Below are positions 25,374 to 37,277 of a DNA stretch of 64,000 nt, one piece after another (position 1 is the first letter of the stretch; the number at the start of each line of letters is the position of its first letter). Origin of the DNA: Isoetes taiwanensis (taxonomy: Eukaryota > Streptophyta > Lycopodiopsida > Isoetales > Isoetaceae); assembly GCA_021234155.1 (NCBI GenBank), contig JAJEKV010000005.1, forward strand, positions 6,305,216-6,369,215, read 5' to 3'. Under the pieces are notes generated by a model. The model was not told the origin of the DNA and ran no database searches. It saw only the letters and a program-made list of their open reading frames with translations. The position numbers and the translations under genes are program-made.

Positions 25374-28300
25374 TTTTTTTTTGTAGCACGCCAGCTTAAC
25401 CAAGGCTACAGCCTTCCTTGCAATTCTAGCCTATCCACGTAGCACTTCCACCTCATCAAAATCTGAGATGGCATAACCTAAACCGTATGATCCCGATTTT
25501 TCTTGATCTACGGGTAGGAAAATTAGAAAAGATTGGAAAAATAGGTTACGAGATTGCTTGGGGTGCAAGAGGGAGCTGGCCTCTGCTAGAACCAGGAATA
25601 TTAGCGGCATTTTAGCTAAAAGATCCGGATGAAGATTAGTGGAGGTCGTTGATAATCTGTAAAAAGTTGGATTTTTCGTCCTTTCCTTTTCGTTTCCTCT
25701 AGTGGAATCATGCCAGACTTGAAGACGTCGGAAACCGCTTTAGCAAGGAGTTTGCAGTGCTTCTGAGTTTTTGGAAGCAATATCTTTATAGATTCGAGTT
25801 TTATCAAAGAAGAACTAGATTCGACATATCTAGATGTCAACACCAAAGAGCTTCTTAATCAGTCGGATTTAGACCCCATAGAATGTGCAGGTATTTCTAT
25901 GTTATTTCCATATATTTTCCAGCTTAATTTCTACAGACATAATTATGGCCCTTTTGGGACATGACTTAGATATGGCAGAACGGATTTTTTTCTAGGCTAC
26001 TTTTTTTCATCTCCAGTTGCATAGCACGGTGTCAATCTTTGCCTGTAACGCTTGCTGGGAAAGATTGCATGATACAATCACGGATTTAAACAAATTGTGA
26101 ACTTCTTTGTTATCATGTATAAGGACTGGATCCAATTTGAAGTATTGCATGGAGAAATGCTGTACTTTTTTGATCCATACTCTTCTGAAACCATTGGGGT
26201 GAAATTGCCTGCTAGATAATATTTCTGCCGGTTGCTATGTATCTTCCACTGTCCAGCATCTTTACCCTGTCTTATAGGGTGAGCATTTGCTGGCTGAGAA
26301 AGGCATCAGTTTATTGATTGCAGTATGCCTTTTTATCTTCCCATTTATATTATACATGCTCTATTGGTCCTCTTCTTCTTATCCTAAAGAAATGTCGAGG
26401 CAGGACATTTCTGTTTCTAGTCCGGTTGGCATCAACATGGTCATCTTCTACAGTCATTTGGTGGATTCGACTTTAAGGATAATTCAGATGACATCAGCAC
26501 ATTGGCATCTTGTTTCATTTTCTGTCTGTGGGTTGGTCTTATAGATCACATTTTTCATTTTATAGACTGGCTACTAGTAGGACACTTGCATACATGTTGC
26601 CTATCTTGTCCAAAGTTTCACCTTCTTGTGGTTAGAATCATCAATTGAAACAGCCACTAAAAGGTCAGTGGCATCTCTAGTTTTTTTACAGTCCATTTGA
26701 TAGATGACAAACATTTGTCACATTGATCAATTATTGATAAAGGTTGGGGCACACATCTCTGTTTCATATTATATCTCTATCTCTGGCTTGCAAGTGAACA
26801 TTCCTTTGCGAAAAGCATTTTATAGCATAGTTATCTTCAAGCATAGTGCTCCATTTTGAAATTGAACAGGTAAATGAAAGATTTTTAGCTCTCAGGAGGC
26901 CTTTGAATAAGATAGTTCTTGTGTTTGCCATTACTGTTTGAACACTAGGTTTGCTAGTAGGAAACAAGCATCTGACTAATGTGTGGGACCAACAGCCAAT
27001 GAGTAGTGGAATTCTCATATATATCTCTATATATTTCTAAGTCTCCAAGTTGCTTCTAGAACTATATATTTTACTGCAAGTCCTATTTTCTGACACATTC
27101 TCCAACTTCTGCGCAACAAGTGCAGACTTTATCCTTCCTCTCTCGTAGCATTTCCATTACCATTTTTCCCCTCCTCAAGTTCATTATTTATTTTCTACAC
27201 TACTGCCTAACAGGAAGACTGCTCATTGATCTCGTATGGAACGAGCATACAGTTTGACGTTCTAAGAAAAGCGTCCTGATCTAACATGCATTACGAACAA
27301 ACTTGTCCACATGGAACTACTTTTTCCTTCTGTTTCTTTCTACAATAATTGTAGATGATTGTCAAAGGTTTCTTGTCTAAGTAGAAACAAAGGCGAAGGT
27401 AGTAAGAGCAAACACATAGTCTCAACCTGTTTTAATCTCTTCATACATAGAGGTTATGGCCAAGACAATTAGAAAAATGAAAGAAATTTTACTGTAGCTT
27501 TCTTGCGGGCAAAATCCTTTTTTTAACTGCCATGCCATCCAAAAAGATGCTCTCTGTAAAATTAAATCCAGAATGTTCTTTCCTGCTTGTTTCCTTTTAC
27601 TTCTTGATGAAGTTGAGGAGCCTCACAACAGATCCCAGCATCTAGAGTTGGATATGAGTCCTTTTGGAATTCTTCATCTTCCAAGATAATTGTGCCATCA
27701 GCTTACATCTGGTTATTGGTGAAATTTATAGGGGTTATAGCTGGGTACTACTTCTGATAATAGTCATGCTGAGTTTGAACATGCAGAGAAGTGCCATGAC
27801 AGCCCCAATGTGAATGGCAACACCAACGGGGATTGATTCTACAACTAGCGAACCTCTATTTACTAATTGCACACGTCACTTTCTTGGGTGCGTGACTATA
27901 ACCTGCGCTGCTGAGAACTTGTGAATGCCTCAACTTTTCCTTTTAATTTCAGTCTGGAGGACTTGCTTTGCGTTGCAAGTAGAACAGATACGGTTAGTGG
28001 AACTCCAATAGTCAAAGCCAAATTGCTGTTTTTTATTCTGGTGGATTAGCTGTACTGTAGCACATTGTCTGTCTTGATTGGTTGCTGGGGGCCTGTTTTT
28101 GGACTTTTCTTCATAATGCTTTAAGAGATGCACATGATTTGCAGTTCTAGATATTTTCTTCATTCAAACCTGCGTTTTTTTCCCTTTCCTAACAGGGCTG
28201 AATACAATGCCTCCTACGTTTATCATGCAAGAAGATGAAGCTGGTGCATTGCCAACAGACGCTTTTGTTTGCCACTGTCAAGCTCTGTGGAGGTAGACAG

Positions 28301-30060
28301 AATTCTTAGGTTGGCATCGTGCGTTGCCTACTTTAGATGGATCATCAACTAGTGCTATTGGAGCTTAGTTTGTTCCACTGAATATTGAAAAGTTGCTGTT
28401 AGCTCATTACTACTCTTTTCCTCATTCTGTAGGTGCTAATTTGGTGATTTGAATCTTATGCCATTCCTAAGTGGAAAATTGAAGGCAATCGTAGCTTCCA
28501 TGAAGGCCAAAACATTTCTTCCTTTATTATTCCATCAATTGGCACAAAATAGCATTTTCTATTTGTAATAGCTTAAGATGGTTAAAGATGTTGTAAAGTG
28601 TAACAACTCGATAAAGTCTATATGTTTTTGAGTATGTGCCATTAGACTTCTTTATGCAATATATCTATAAACAACCAACCATTTTGTTATGGAAACTCCT
28701 TACTTATACTTTAACACAGTCACATTTTTCAAGCATGCAGATGATTAGATACTTAATAAGACAGTTTTCTAGGATGTAGATGATTAGATACTTAATAAGA
28801 TAGTTTTCCAAGTAGTGCATTGCCATGTCTGTCTTTGCAAAGGTCATTGTTAAATGATACGATGGATTTGATTCCATGCAACAATTTTGGTGGATTTGAT
28901 TCCATGCAACAATTTTGGTGCAATTCACTGCGTGTGCTCACTCGATGAGCATACCATTTCTATCATTGAGACGAATGCTTATTACTTAAAAAGTTTTCTT
29001 GCTACCAAGCAATAATTGCAAGACATTTTGTAAGAACATCAAAACAAATAAGAAATGCTTTCTCTCTCCTTTACCTTAGTCTTTCAAAGGGAGAAAAATA
29101 ATAATGATGTTTTTGTGTTAGTAAAAGATGCAAATGTAATTTTACAAAGACGGGACGCAGTATACAAATTCCAATAACATCGCCAAACATTGGCAAAGAA
29201 AAAGAAATTGAAGAGATAAAGTCACAAACCAATCACCTTAACAACACCACAAGGCATTTTAACAGATGAGCAAAATGTCGTACACACATCCTTAAAACAT
29301 GCCCCATTTAGAATACACGTAGTGTCTGGAGCACCAGGTTCTGGAAAACATACCAGATCATGTACCTCCTAACAAGCATTCCATTTTAATGATTTGCTAC
29401 TTGTTGCATTGGATTCTGACCATTGCAGTTCATGGCTAGATTCAAGATGAAAGATGCGCTAGGTTTACATCTTTAATTGAAAAACACATGGACCGTTATT
29501 GTGTCCAGCCAGAACTAAGCAATTTATTTTCAACATTCTCAATGATATGCTTCATAAGTTAAATTTGATGGTGCCTAGGGCTATAGGCTCCTTGCGATCA
29601 TTCTCCTTTCCATCAAGGTACTCTGCCATAACTATGATTCTTAACAGAGTTGTTTTTCTTTTCTAGCATTTTTGGGTTCTAGCCAAACCCGCCTTTTTTA
29701 TATTTTGATGGTGTTGCAGCTTTTGATGACTAGACTATTTATCACCTCTACTTTTGTTGGTCTGCTTTGATATTATATTCAGCAGAACTGCATAACCAGA
29801 TTCAAATTGCAACCAAATTGGCCTCTTCAACAATGCATTTCTATCATAGATCTAGCCAAACATTTTTAACTTCTCCGGATTGAATCTACAGTGCACAAAC
29901 TTTATTTTCTTTTGCCTATGGCGTGCCTTTTTGCTAGTTTTTAATTGCAAGGAAATAAATTGATAGGGAAAGTTGAATGCTTTATTCATCTAAAGGATAA
30001 AGTTTAGCAAGTGCTTATTCCTGAAAGAAATAAGGCTTAACATTTTATAGATAAGATGTT
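25374..30060. other. Gene-poor stretch with isolated exon-like pieces
   Basis: No gene could be supported. An exon-like segment on the plus strand (about 28195-28290, after CTAACAG and ending TGGAG|GTAGAC) reads TMPPTFIMQEDEAGALPTDA, but it has no partner I recognise. The rest is AT-rich with small tandem duplications. Confidence 0.35.
28731..28919. repeat. Two small tandem duplications
   Basis: Around 28738-28812 the block GATGATTAGATACTTAATAAGA plus TAGTTTTC occurs twice with small differences. At 28864-28891 and 28892-28919 a 28-base unit (GGATTTGATTCCATGCAACA...) is exactly duplicated. Confidence 0.92.
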
Positions 30061-30068
30061 ATTTTAAT

Positions 30069-32010
30069 CATCTCTATTTCCATTGTCCTCTTCAAGTTGC
30101 GGATCCTCAAAGCCCAATACCATTCTTCTCCCCACTGCATTCTCCATTGTCCTGCTAGCCAAATTAATATATGCCAATTAGATGTATAAAAACACAATGT
30201 TACATGTAAATACGATGACTAGTTAGAAATAATTTGTGTTTTACCTTTTCCTTTTCAGAGTCACTATCAACATAATAAACATTCTGCAGATATTGAGAAA
30301 GAAAGGTTTAAGATAAGTTAATTGCACAGGAATTGAAATGTACACTTACAGCCTCAATTTCCTTTCCCTTTTGATTTTGTCTTAAAGATTATCCCTGGGC
30401 TTTTGCCCTTTACATAATCAAGAGCTTTATGCTGAAAATAAAAGAAACAGAAAAAATTTAGAAATATATAAGGACTGCAAAGGTCCTATTCTTCTCACTT
30501 TTAATGATTTAATGGTGCCAAGGAGATCAATGAGTGAGTTCTCAATCTGACATTTAAAAACATGTCATATGATATTCTGGATTGTTGTTCATAACTTTTG
30601 CATGTGCAAAAAAGTTCTGAAAAAAAGAGTAGCAGCAGCTTCGTATGCATTCTAACATGTGCCAGCTTAAAAAGGAAATGGTTATGTCTACTAAGCTTTC
30701 TACTTTCTATTATTAAAAAAGAAATGGTTATGACTACTGAACTTTCTATTTGGATCACAAAAAGTGATACGATAATGCAAAGGAGTAACAGCAAATACCA
30801 TAAGCATATATAAAGAATCTTGACTATGAGGCTATGGAGTATCCCAAGCAATACGAAAAAGAAAGCATCAAATCAGCAAAACAAGCACATGCATCATATG
30901 ATTTGCAAATGTAAATTCCTACTCAAAATAACTAACCTTTTTTGGGCGAAGCCTTTTGCTACCATTTTCTTCTTGAAAAATGCATACCCTCCTTTATCCA
31001 ATATTTCTTGTACCATATCATCTATCGGCATTGAGCCCCAATCGTGGAACTGCCATAATAAAACTGTCATATGGGATTGTCATAACAAAACTGTTACACG
31101 GGACTGTCATATTAAAACATATATAGAAGGCCATTCATAGGGACATTATCTAAAACTGATGCAACCTTTTTTTAGCATATGGAACTGTCATAAAAGGACT
31201 GTCATATGGGATTGTCATAAAAAGACTGACATAAAAGGACTGTCATTTGGGACTATCATAAAAGGACTGTCATATCAGCAATAAGACCATGACCATAGCA
31301 CTCATGTTCATGACTTTATAAGTGTTTTAGACATGTTAACATAAACAAATAGGCTATCCTATCCTTATTTTAGTGCGGAATATTAGAATGGTTTTTGCGC
31401 ACTTACAAATTTGGTTTTGATTGACATGAGTCCACCAGAACCAGTCTGCTGTCTTTTTTTTCGTTGGGCAGCTGCATCCTTTTGACACTGATAAACCTTG
31501 TCACAACTATCCACAAATCTTTTCCAGGATTGTTCGTCCACTTGCATTGGCCTGATTGCACTTCCAACACGAACATTCCTAAATCAAAATCAAATTCACA
31601 TCAAAACAAGAGAAATAGATTCAAATAGAATAAAAAGTAGCAAGAAGAAACTTAAATTAATTCCTCACCTTCAATGTCGCCATCTCTCTCGAGCTGACGG
31701 ATGCGAGATTCACTCTCGATCAATGCATGTACTGCATTCTCGAAGTGATTAGATAAGAGGGCCAGCCTCCGTGCGATTGCAAGGGACTCAGAGCCCAGAT
31801 CTATCATTGCCCTGCGCTCTGCTGCCATCATCATTACTTGATCCAAGTACTCCAGGGGTTGCAAGACTGGTGCTCCAGCCGGACTGGTGCTCGGCTGCGG
31901 TTCAACCGGGCTAGAGATTGGAGCCGAACCGGGTCGAGCTCATTGTGATTCTGGCCCAAATGTAATTCCAATGCATCTTCGTCACCAACCGGGTGATTAA
32001 TGTAACTTGG
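30069..32010 (-). pseudogene. Unrecognised spliced gene, probably decayed
   Basis: Minus-strand exon-like blocks with good splice signals. The block near 31870-31669 reads YLDQVMMMAAERRAMIDLGS and ends at GAAG|GTGAGG. Near 31578-31409, after TTGATTTAG, the block has SWKRFVDSCDKVYQCQKD and ends ATTT|GTAAGT. Near 31047-30953 it reads FHDWGSMPIDDMVQEILDKG and ends |GTTAGT. Near 30433-30352 it reads HKALDYVKGKSPGIIFKTKS. The last pieces lie near 30285-30245 and 30165-30069. The second and third join in phase, but other joins do not, and the fourth meets a stop. It is therefore either a pseudogene or has missed exons. I do not recognise the family; the first block is helical and charged. Confidence 0.35.
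31046..31278. repeat. GACTGTCATA-type short repeat array
   Basis: Irregular array of about ten units around GGACTGTCATA(A/T) with variants (AACTGTCATA, GATTGTCATAA). A spacer of about 60 bases interrupts it. It lies in the putative intron of the 30-32 kb gene. Confidence 0.8.
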
Positions 32011-32046
32011 CATCTATCAATAGGAAGTGAGCGGAGTATCAGTATT

Positions 32047-32412
32047 CACGCCTGGCGTGTTATGTTTATTTATTTATAAACTTAGAAACTAAGAGACACG
32101 CCCGGCGTGTTTAGCTTAAAAGTTGAAACTAGGGATAAAATTGTTTGCACGCTCAGCGTGTAAACTGCTATATAGGAAAAACTATACACGCTCGGCGTGC
32201 ATTCAGCAGAGAGAGAGAAAAAAAAACCTGTACAGATAGATAAGTAAATAGATAAAGGCCAGGCAATTATCTACACGCTTAGCGTGTAGATAATTGCCTG
32301 GCCTTTATCTATTTACTTATCTATCTATCTGCTTTTTCTCCTCTCTCTCGAATGCACGCCGAGCGTGTATTCATGTTGAAGGCTAAGGTTAGCATGAAAC
32401 ACGCTTAGCGTG
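32047..32412. promoter_or_regulatory. Cluster of seven CACGCYYRGCGTG-like palindromes
   Basis: Thirteen-base near-palindromes of the form CACGC-NNN-GCGTG at 32047, 32097, 32148, 32187, 32274, 32355 and 32400. The central bases vary (CTG, CCG, TCA, TCG, TTA, CGA, TTA) while the arms are constant. The cluster lies directly upstream of the minus-strand blocks at 30-32 kb. This could be a binding-site array, but that is inference from position and symmetry. Similar partial copies occur near 45903-45960. Confidence 0.55.
32185..32369. repeat. Large inverted repeat (arms about 90 bp)
   Basis: The left arm (32185-32279) and right arm (32281-32369) are reverse complements about a single T. The inner 45 bp are near perfect (..GGCCAGGCAATTATCTACACGCT). 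The outer parts match with small indels, ending in TACACGCTCGGCGTGCATTC on the left. It would form a long hairpin with almost no loop. Confidence 0.92.
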
Positions 32413-33515
32413 TTTCAAATATTATCTTTCAGAATTTTCTAATGCTTTCTACTACACTTATTTCATAATAGAAACTTGCATGCAATAGCATGATTAATTC
32501 TGGAAGAGAAACTCAAGAATTTACTCAAAACAAAAAGAAGCAGATGAAGTTTATAAAAAACTATTCTGGTTTTCATAAACATCATCTGCTTCCTCTGCCT
32601 CGAGCAAATGCAAAAGCTTGTCTTCTTGGATTAAACCTGCCATTGAGATGCAGCTTAAAACTAAATGAAAACTAACCTTGAGTTCTGAGTTCTGCTTTTG
32701 GATTTAATTCCGAGGCTTTCGGATTCGCAGACCTTAGTCCTCTGCTTCTGGTTTTGATTCCGATGTCCTCTGCTACAGATGCTACAGAACAAAAGGCGGA
32801 ATCTTTTAGTAAGTTAGGAATTGCCGAAACCAAACATCTAACATTGCTGAAAATAAATCGGCTCACCAAGATTTTAGGAGGGCGGATTTTTATAGGCATA
32901 ATTAGAAATAAGTTAGCGTGAATAATTGATTGCTTGCCTGGCGTACGGTCTTCCCGCCAGACATGACATATATATGGTATATATGGAGAATATTGCATTT
33001 TATGCAATAAATTCTCACGTCATTTTATTCCATTTATTGCATTCGAAAAAATAGAATTTAGAAATTTTATATAGGCTAAATTAAAAATGATTTTAAAGGC
33101 AAAATTATCAAGGCTAAAAAATGACTTGTAGGGTTGGGGACTTGTTTTAGGTCGTATAGGAAAATTTCCCTATGGTTACTGTGATGAATCCGAGATTTCT
33201 CATGTGGTTGATTTATAGTGTTCCGGAGACTTTGTTGAGACAAATGCAGAGACAAAACTTTAGAGAAAACAACAGACGAACAGGAGACAAAATAATTGGA
33301 GAAAACAGTTGGATTTAATTCAAATAATTTTATGTACAGAAAACCTGTTCGAAGAACACTGTTTGAAGAAAATTTTATGAAAACTGTTTGATTTCATTCA
33401 TAAAAGTTATATGTACAGCTGCCCGAAGGCTTGTAAGCAGGTGCCCGAAGGCTTTTCACAAAATTACAGGAAAAAAATGCCCGGAGGCGTGTCCAAAGCT
33501 TCTGTAGAAAACAAA

Positions 33516-33882
33516 AAAAAAGGGGCCGCCCGGGATCTGCATCATTGATCTTCCACGTCTGCAACAAAGAAGAAAGAAAGGTGTTAGAAAAGAAAGAAAG
33601 GTGAAAAAAATAAAATAAAAGCAGACATGCAAACCTGGTTCATCTCTCAACCATTCTAAAAATTGGTCGAATTGTCGACCTTCTTCCGAATCTTCTTCCT
33701 CCATCATCTCCTCCTCCTCCTCCTCCTCCTCCTCCTCCTCCTCCTCCTCCTCCTCCTCCTCCTCCTCCGGCTCTTGGAGATTTCATTCTCTGTTTTTTGG
33801 AGATCAAGCCAACCCCGGGCGAGGCGGTCATGTGTTCTTGAGAGGACATCTCCTCCTCTTCCTCCAACTCCTCCCTCTTCAT
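33516..33882 (-). CDS. Possible small two-exon acidic protein gene
   Basis: Minus strand. One frame through a GGA/GAG microsatellite gives poly-Glu, then MMEEEDSEEGRQFDQFLEWL and RDEP. It would splice at CCAG|GTTTGC to an acceptor TTTGTTGCAG near 33560, ending DVEDQ-stop. A second frame (33882-33640, start MKREELEEEEEMSSQ) turns the same repeat into poly-Gly. Either could be translated. The upstream end meets the LTR near 34030, so the promoter may be displaced. Function unknown. Confidence 0.3.
33708..33768. repeat. (TCC)n microsatellite
   Basis: About 20 uninterrupted TCC triplets (GGA on the minus strand). Confidence 0.97.
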
Positions 33883-34029
33883 CCTCCTCGAATGGAATCG
33901 AGGAGAATTGGGAAAAAAAAATCTATGGGGGGAATTGAGCCGGAGTTCTTCAACCCGGCGCCTCTTTGAAGAGATCTCGGGTTCTTCATGAAGCTCGAGC
34001 GGCCGAGGTCAACGCTTCATGGCGGGTCG

Positions 34030-35662
34030 CGGACGCCCCTCGCTAAACATACGGCCAGCCGGCATACACCGGCGAAATCCCCATCCGGCTCAACAACCGC
34101 ACGGGCCCTTCGTCTACCCCGCACTCCGAGGTGACCCTTAGTGCGGGGAGGGAACACGAAGGTGTCTTGCGCGCCCTTCCCCTATGGGCTCCTATAACAG
34201 CGGAAGCGATAACACGTCAGAACTAGCATCAAACGTATACAAATACTACCTCGAAGGGTAGTGTATCACACATATACCAATACGAAGATGATAAGCACAA
34301 CCGTGAAACATGAGAGCTCCTACCCCGGCTCAGACTCATAAGGAGGATGACTGACCGGCTAGGCCTCAAGATAGAACAGACCGAGTCATGGCGATGGCGA
34401 GGGCTGGCATAGAACAATGGCTAGGGTTGACCACTCCATCCGCCCCTCCTGTGCATACTTTGCAGATGGGCTAAATCAGGCTCTGACAGGACTCTAGCCT
34501 TCCGGATACGCAATCCCATGGTATCACCCATCGGGACTACTCCAGGTTGCATCTCCCTGGTCCGATGAGGCAGGAAGGGTTGCATCTCCCCTTCCCAGGA
34601 TCTAGAGGTGCCGTGGGCGGCTAGAGAATCGTGGCGACACACGATTCGTACCCGACTGAACCCCCCAAAACGAGCCAAGCGACACTTGCAGCTCTCGAGA
34701 GGCGAGCGACACCATTGCCCCAGGAGGTGTCGGACCCATGCTCGGCCCACACGAAGTGACCGACCATAAGCCTAGCCCACTATGGGATCCCCCGAAGCCC
34801 CCACTCGGCAGGGATCCTCCCTCCACTTTCCCTCTAGTCCCGTTGTATGGTGCTGAGTCATATCATAGCCTCTATAGCCTGGTGGGCTCCTATGCACAGG
34901 CCGCAACTAATAGGAACTAAGGGATCTACTCTAGGAGCATACTACATATGGCTCTAGGTCTCTACCCCCCTTCCCAATACAAGAGGAGCAAACATGATCA
35001 ACCATCATCACATAATCATCACATCATGAGAATAATCATAAGAAGAACATCTTAACCTAATCATACAACTAACTAATGGTTAGGGTTCCTTGATTAGGGT
35101 TCAAGATGTTGAATATGGGTTCTAGGATGGCTCTACTCTAGATACAAGATACTAGCACATCTGGAATGCTAATTCCAGATGAGCTATCACAACTACTATC
35201 CTACATACCGCCTCCCCAAGCTCTCCCTCCAGATCCGGTGTGCCTCCATGGTCTCCGACTCACGAGATGCCGCTCCTACTCCAAGAACGAGTCTACCCTG
35301 CTGGGGCTGCTGCACCAGTCTATGCCACAGCAAACGATGTTCGAAACGGGGTTTCGAACGAGTAGGTGAGTCTCTGGGTGCTAGGGCTGGAAAGAGGTCT
35401 AGGGTTAGGGTTTATGCCTATATAAGTTAGGTCCACCTAGGATGCCACGTGGCACCAATCGGGTGAGTCCTGTGTGGCGGTGCCCCAATAGGTTAAGGCC
35501 ACGTGGATAATGGCTTAACCTATGGTTGGCTAAGTTATGAGAATAACTTAGCCATGCCCCCTAGTGCCACAACCTATGGTATACAAGGCTATGAAGATAG
35601 ACTTGTATAGTGATTTTATCCGGAATATACGTATTTATGACGATATTCCCCCGACCGTCACA
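34030..35662 (-). mobile_element. Ty3/gypsy LTR (about 1.63 kb), 3' LTR
   Basis: The right end is CCGTCACA (35662). The left end is diverged (GACGCCCCTCGC near 34030, lacking a clear TGTGAC). The body is closely similar to the 53754-55390 LTR over hundreds of bases, for example the TACTTTGCAGATGGGC and ACTACTCCAGGTTGCATCTC blocks. The minus strand holds a TATA-like TTATATAGGC (about 35417) next to AACCCTAACCCTA. The short open frames inside it are LTR noise. Confidence 0.88.
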
Positions 35663-35676
35663 TTCTCCCCCCCTTA
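35663..35676 (-). other. Polypurine tract of the gypsy element
   Basis: On the minus strand AAGGGGGGGAGAA sits immediately before the LTR (TGTGACGG...). This fixes the LTR as the 3' copy of a minus-strand element whose interior lies to the right. Confidence 0.85.
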
Positions 35677-36580
35677 GGACAATGCTGTCCTCAGCATTGC
35701 GCTAAGGTGACGATCCTACCTTATGCCTGCAAAACATCAACATGTCATAACCTTTAATTTAGTTTAGCAATCAAGTTTTATTAGTTAAAAGGTCAAAATT
35801 TAGGCTATATTTGTACTTATACAAAATTATATAGCCTTAACACCGTTATTTCTTATAATAATTCAAAATACTATTATAAGAGTTATTAGGGTTCATAATC
35901 TAAATTATGGCTCCCCCTATCCTCTCGTGAACGCTAGCCTCTCCTCGTTGAAGTCCTCCTTCTACTTGCCTGCAAAAAGGAGCACATTACGTTAGTTTAG
36001 TTAATAATTTGTGGTTTTAGGGGACCACCCCTTACCTCCTTGAGCCGAACTCACCGCTCAAGGTTGTCCTAATACCTTGCCCAAGATCATGGCCCTTTCG
36101 GATTTGAGCTTAGGGATCATTTAAGATGCTTCCATCATTGCCCATGATCGAGTGCTACCTTGTACACGATCCCCCGGATCGAGTACACCCCAGTGCATCA
36201 TGCCCCGGGGTTTCAAACTAGGGAACGTCTCACGATCCCATCATCGCGCATGATCACTTTAACCTTCACCATGACCCTCCTACGGCCAGTGTGCGCATTC
36301 CCGCATCGCGGGCATAGAGATCATCCGATCGATGTCCCATCATCGCCCACCATGCCTCATTCCTACATGGCCCTAATGGTCATGCGCACCTCTTGGTGCG
36401 TGTGGCCTAGAGAATGCCCTAAAGGCGTATCCCATCATCGCCCACACGATCCAAGGTTACACATGCACCCTAGTAACTAGAATGCATGCGCCAGGGCTTA
36501 AGGCTAACTAACAACATACTAGCTAACCACCGGCAAGTCGGGTCGACCAAGCCGGAGACGACTAAGCCCATCAAACTCCT
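35677..36580 (-). other. Element 3' untranslated region
   Basis: Between the end of pol (36581) and the polypurine tract. No ORF of note. It contains CCCATCATCGCCCA-type repeats spaced through 36130-36440. Confidence 0.5.
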
Positions 36581-37246
36581 TCATAAACTCGGGTATTGCT
36601 TCTCCAAGTCTTGCTTCAATACCCATGTCGCATCTTCCACGGGTAAGTGCTTCCACTTAACCAAATAATTTGGGAACCGAGACCTCCTAGTCTTCTTGAA
36701 TGACTTATCAAGAAGCAATTCGTGCACTATTTCTACTTGCTCCTCCGGCCATTTCCAACAAGGTTGGAGTATCCAAACCTCCTCGGGGTTAGGATTGTGC
36801 CTTTTTAATAAACTTACGTGGAAGACCTTGTGAACCTTGAGATGGGCTGGAAGATCCAACTTGTAGGCTTGAGAGCCCACTCTCTCCAAAATCTTGAACG
36901 GACCAGCCCACCTAGGGGCAAGCTTCTTGCAGCTCCCAATCCGCAGCTTGGCTTGCTTCACCTTGATCTTCAACCAAACGCTATCGCCTACCTTGAACTC
37001 TCTTACGGTCCTGTGCTTGTCGGCTACACTCTTCTGCCGACTTCTTGCTGCCAATAAGTAACCCCTTACTTCTTCTACTAGCTGCTGCATATCCCCTAAC
37101 ATCTGCTGGGACACTTCTACCTTGGACACAGGATTGTGCCAGGTGTCCGGGGTTAAGCACTGGTACCCGTAATTTACCATGAAAGGAGACATCTGAGATG
37201 ACTCCTGCTTGGCACTGTTGTAGGCGAATTCCACCAAGTGGATGTA

Positions 37247-37250
<4 letters not shown>
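36581..37250 (-). mobile_element. Gypsy chromovirus-type integrase tail with chromodomain
   Basis: Minus-strand frame of 218 codons ending at 36581. In order: the end of the integrase core (VEFAYNSAKQESSQMSPFMV), an integrase C-terminal segment (KVGDSVWLKIK, LAPRWAGPFKILERVGSQAY, HKVFHVSLLKRH), and a chromodomain-like module (VEIVHELLLDK, then YLVKWKHLPVEDATW). Chromodomain integrases define chromoviruses, and the domain is thought to guide insertion by reading histone H3 methylation (family knowledge). The 5' side is cut off at 37250 by a LINE poly(A), so the rest of pol is absent. Confidence 0.92.

Positions 37251-37277
<27 letters not shown>

Noticed and set aside
31046-31278. A CRISPR-like array
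   Set aside because: Units are too short and irregular, no uniform spacers exist, and this is nuclear plant DNA.
34229-35430. Several 60-110-codon frames inside the LTR near 34-35.4 kb
   Set aside because: The same LTR regions in other copies do not keep these frames; they are chance openings in GC-rich LTR sequence.
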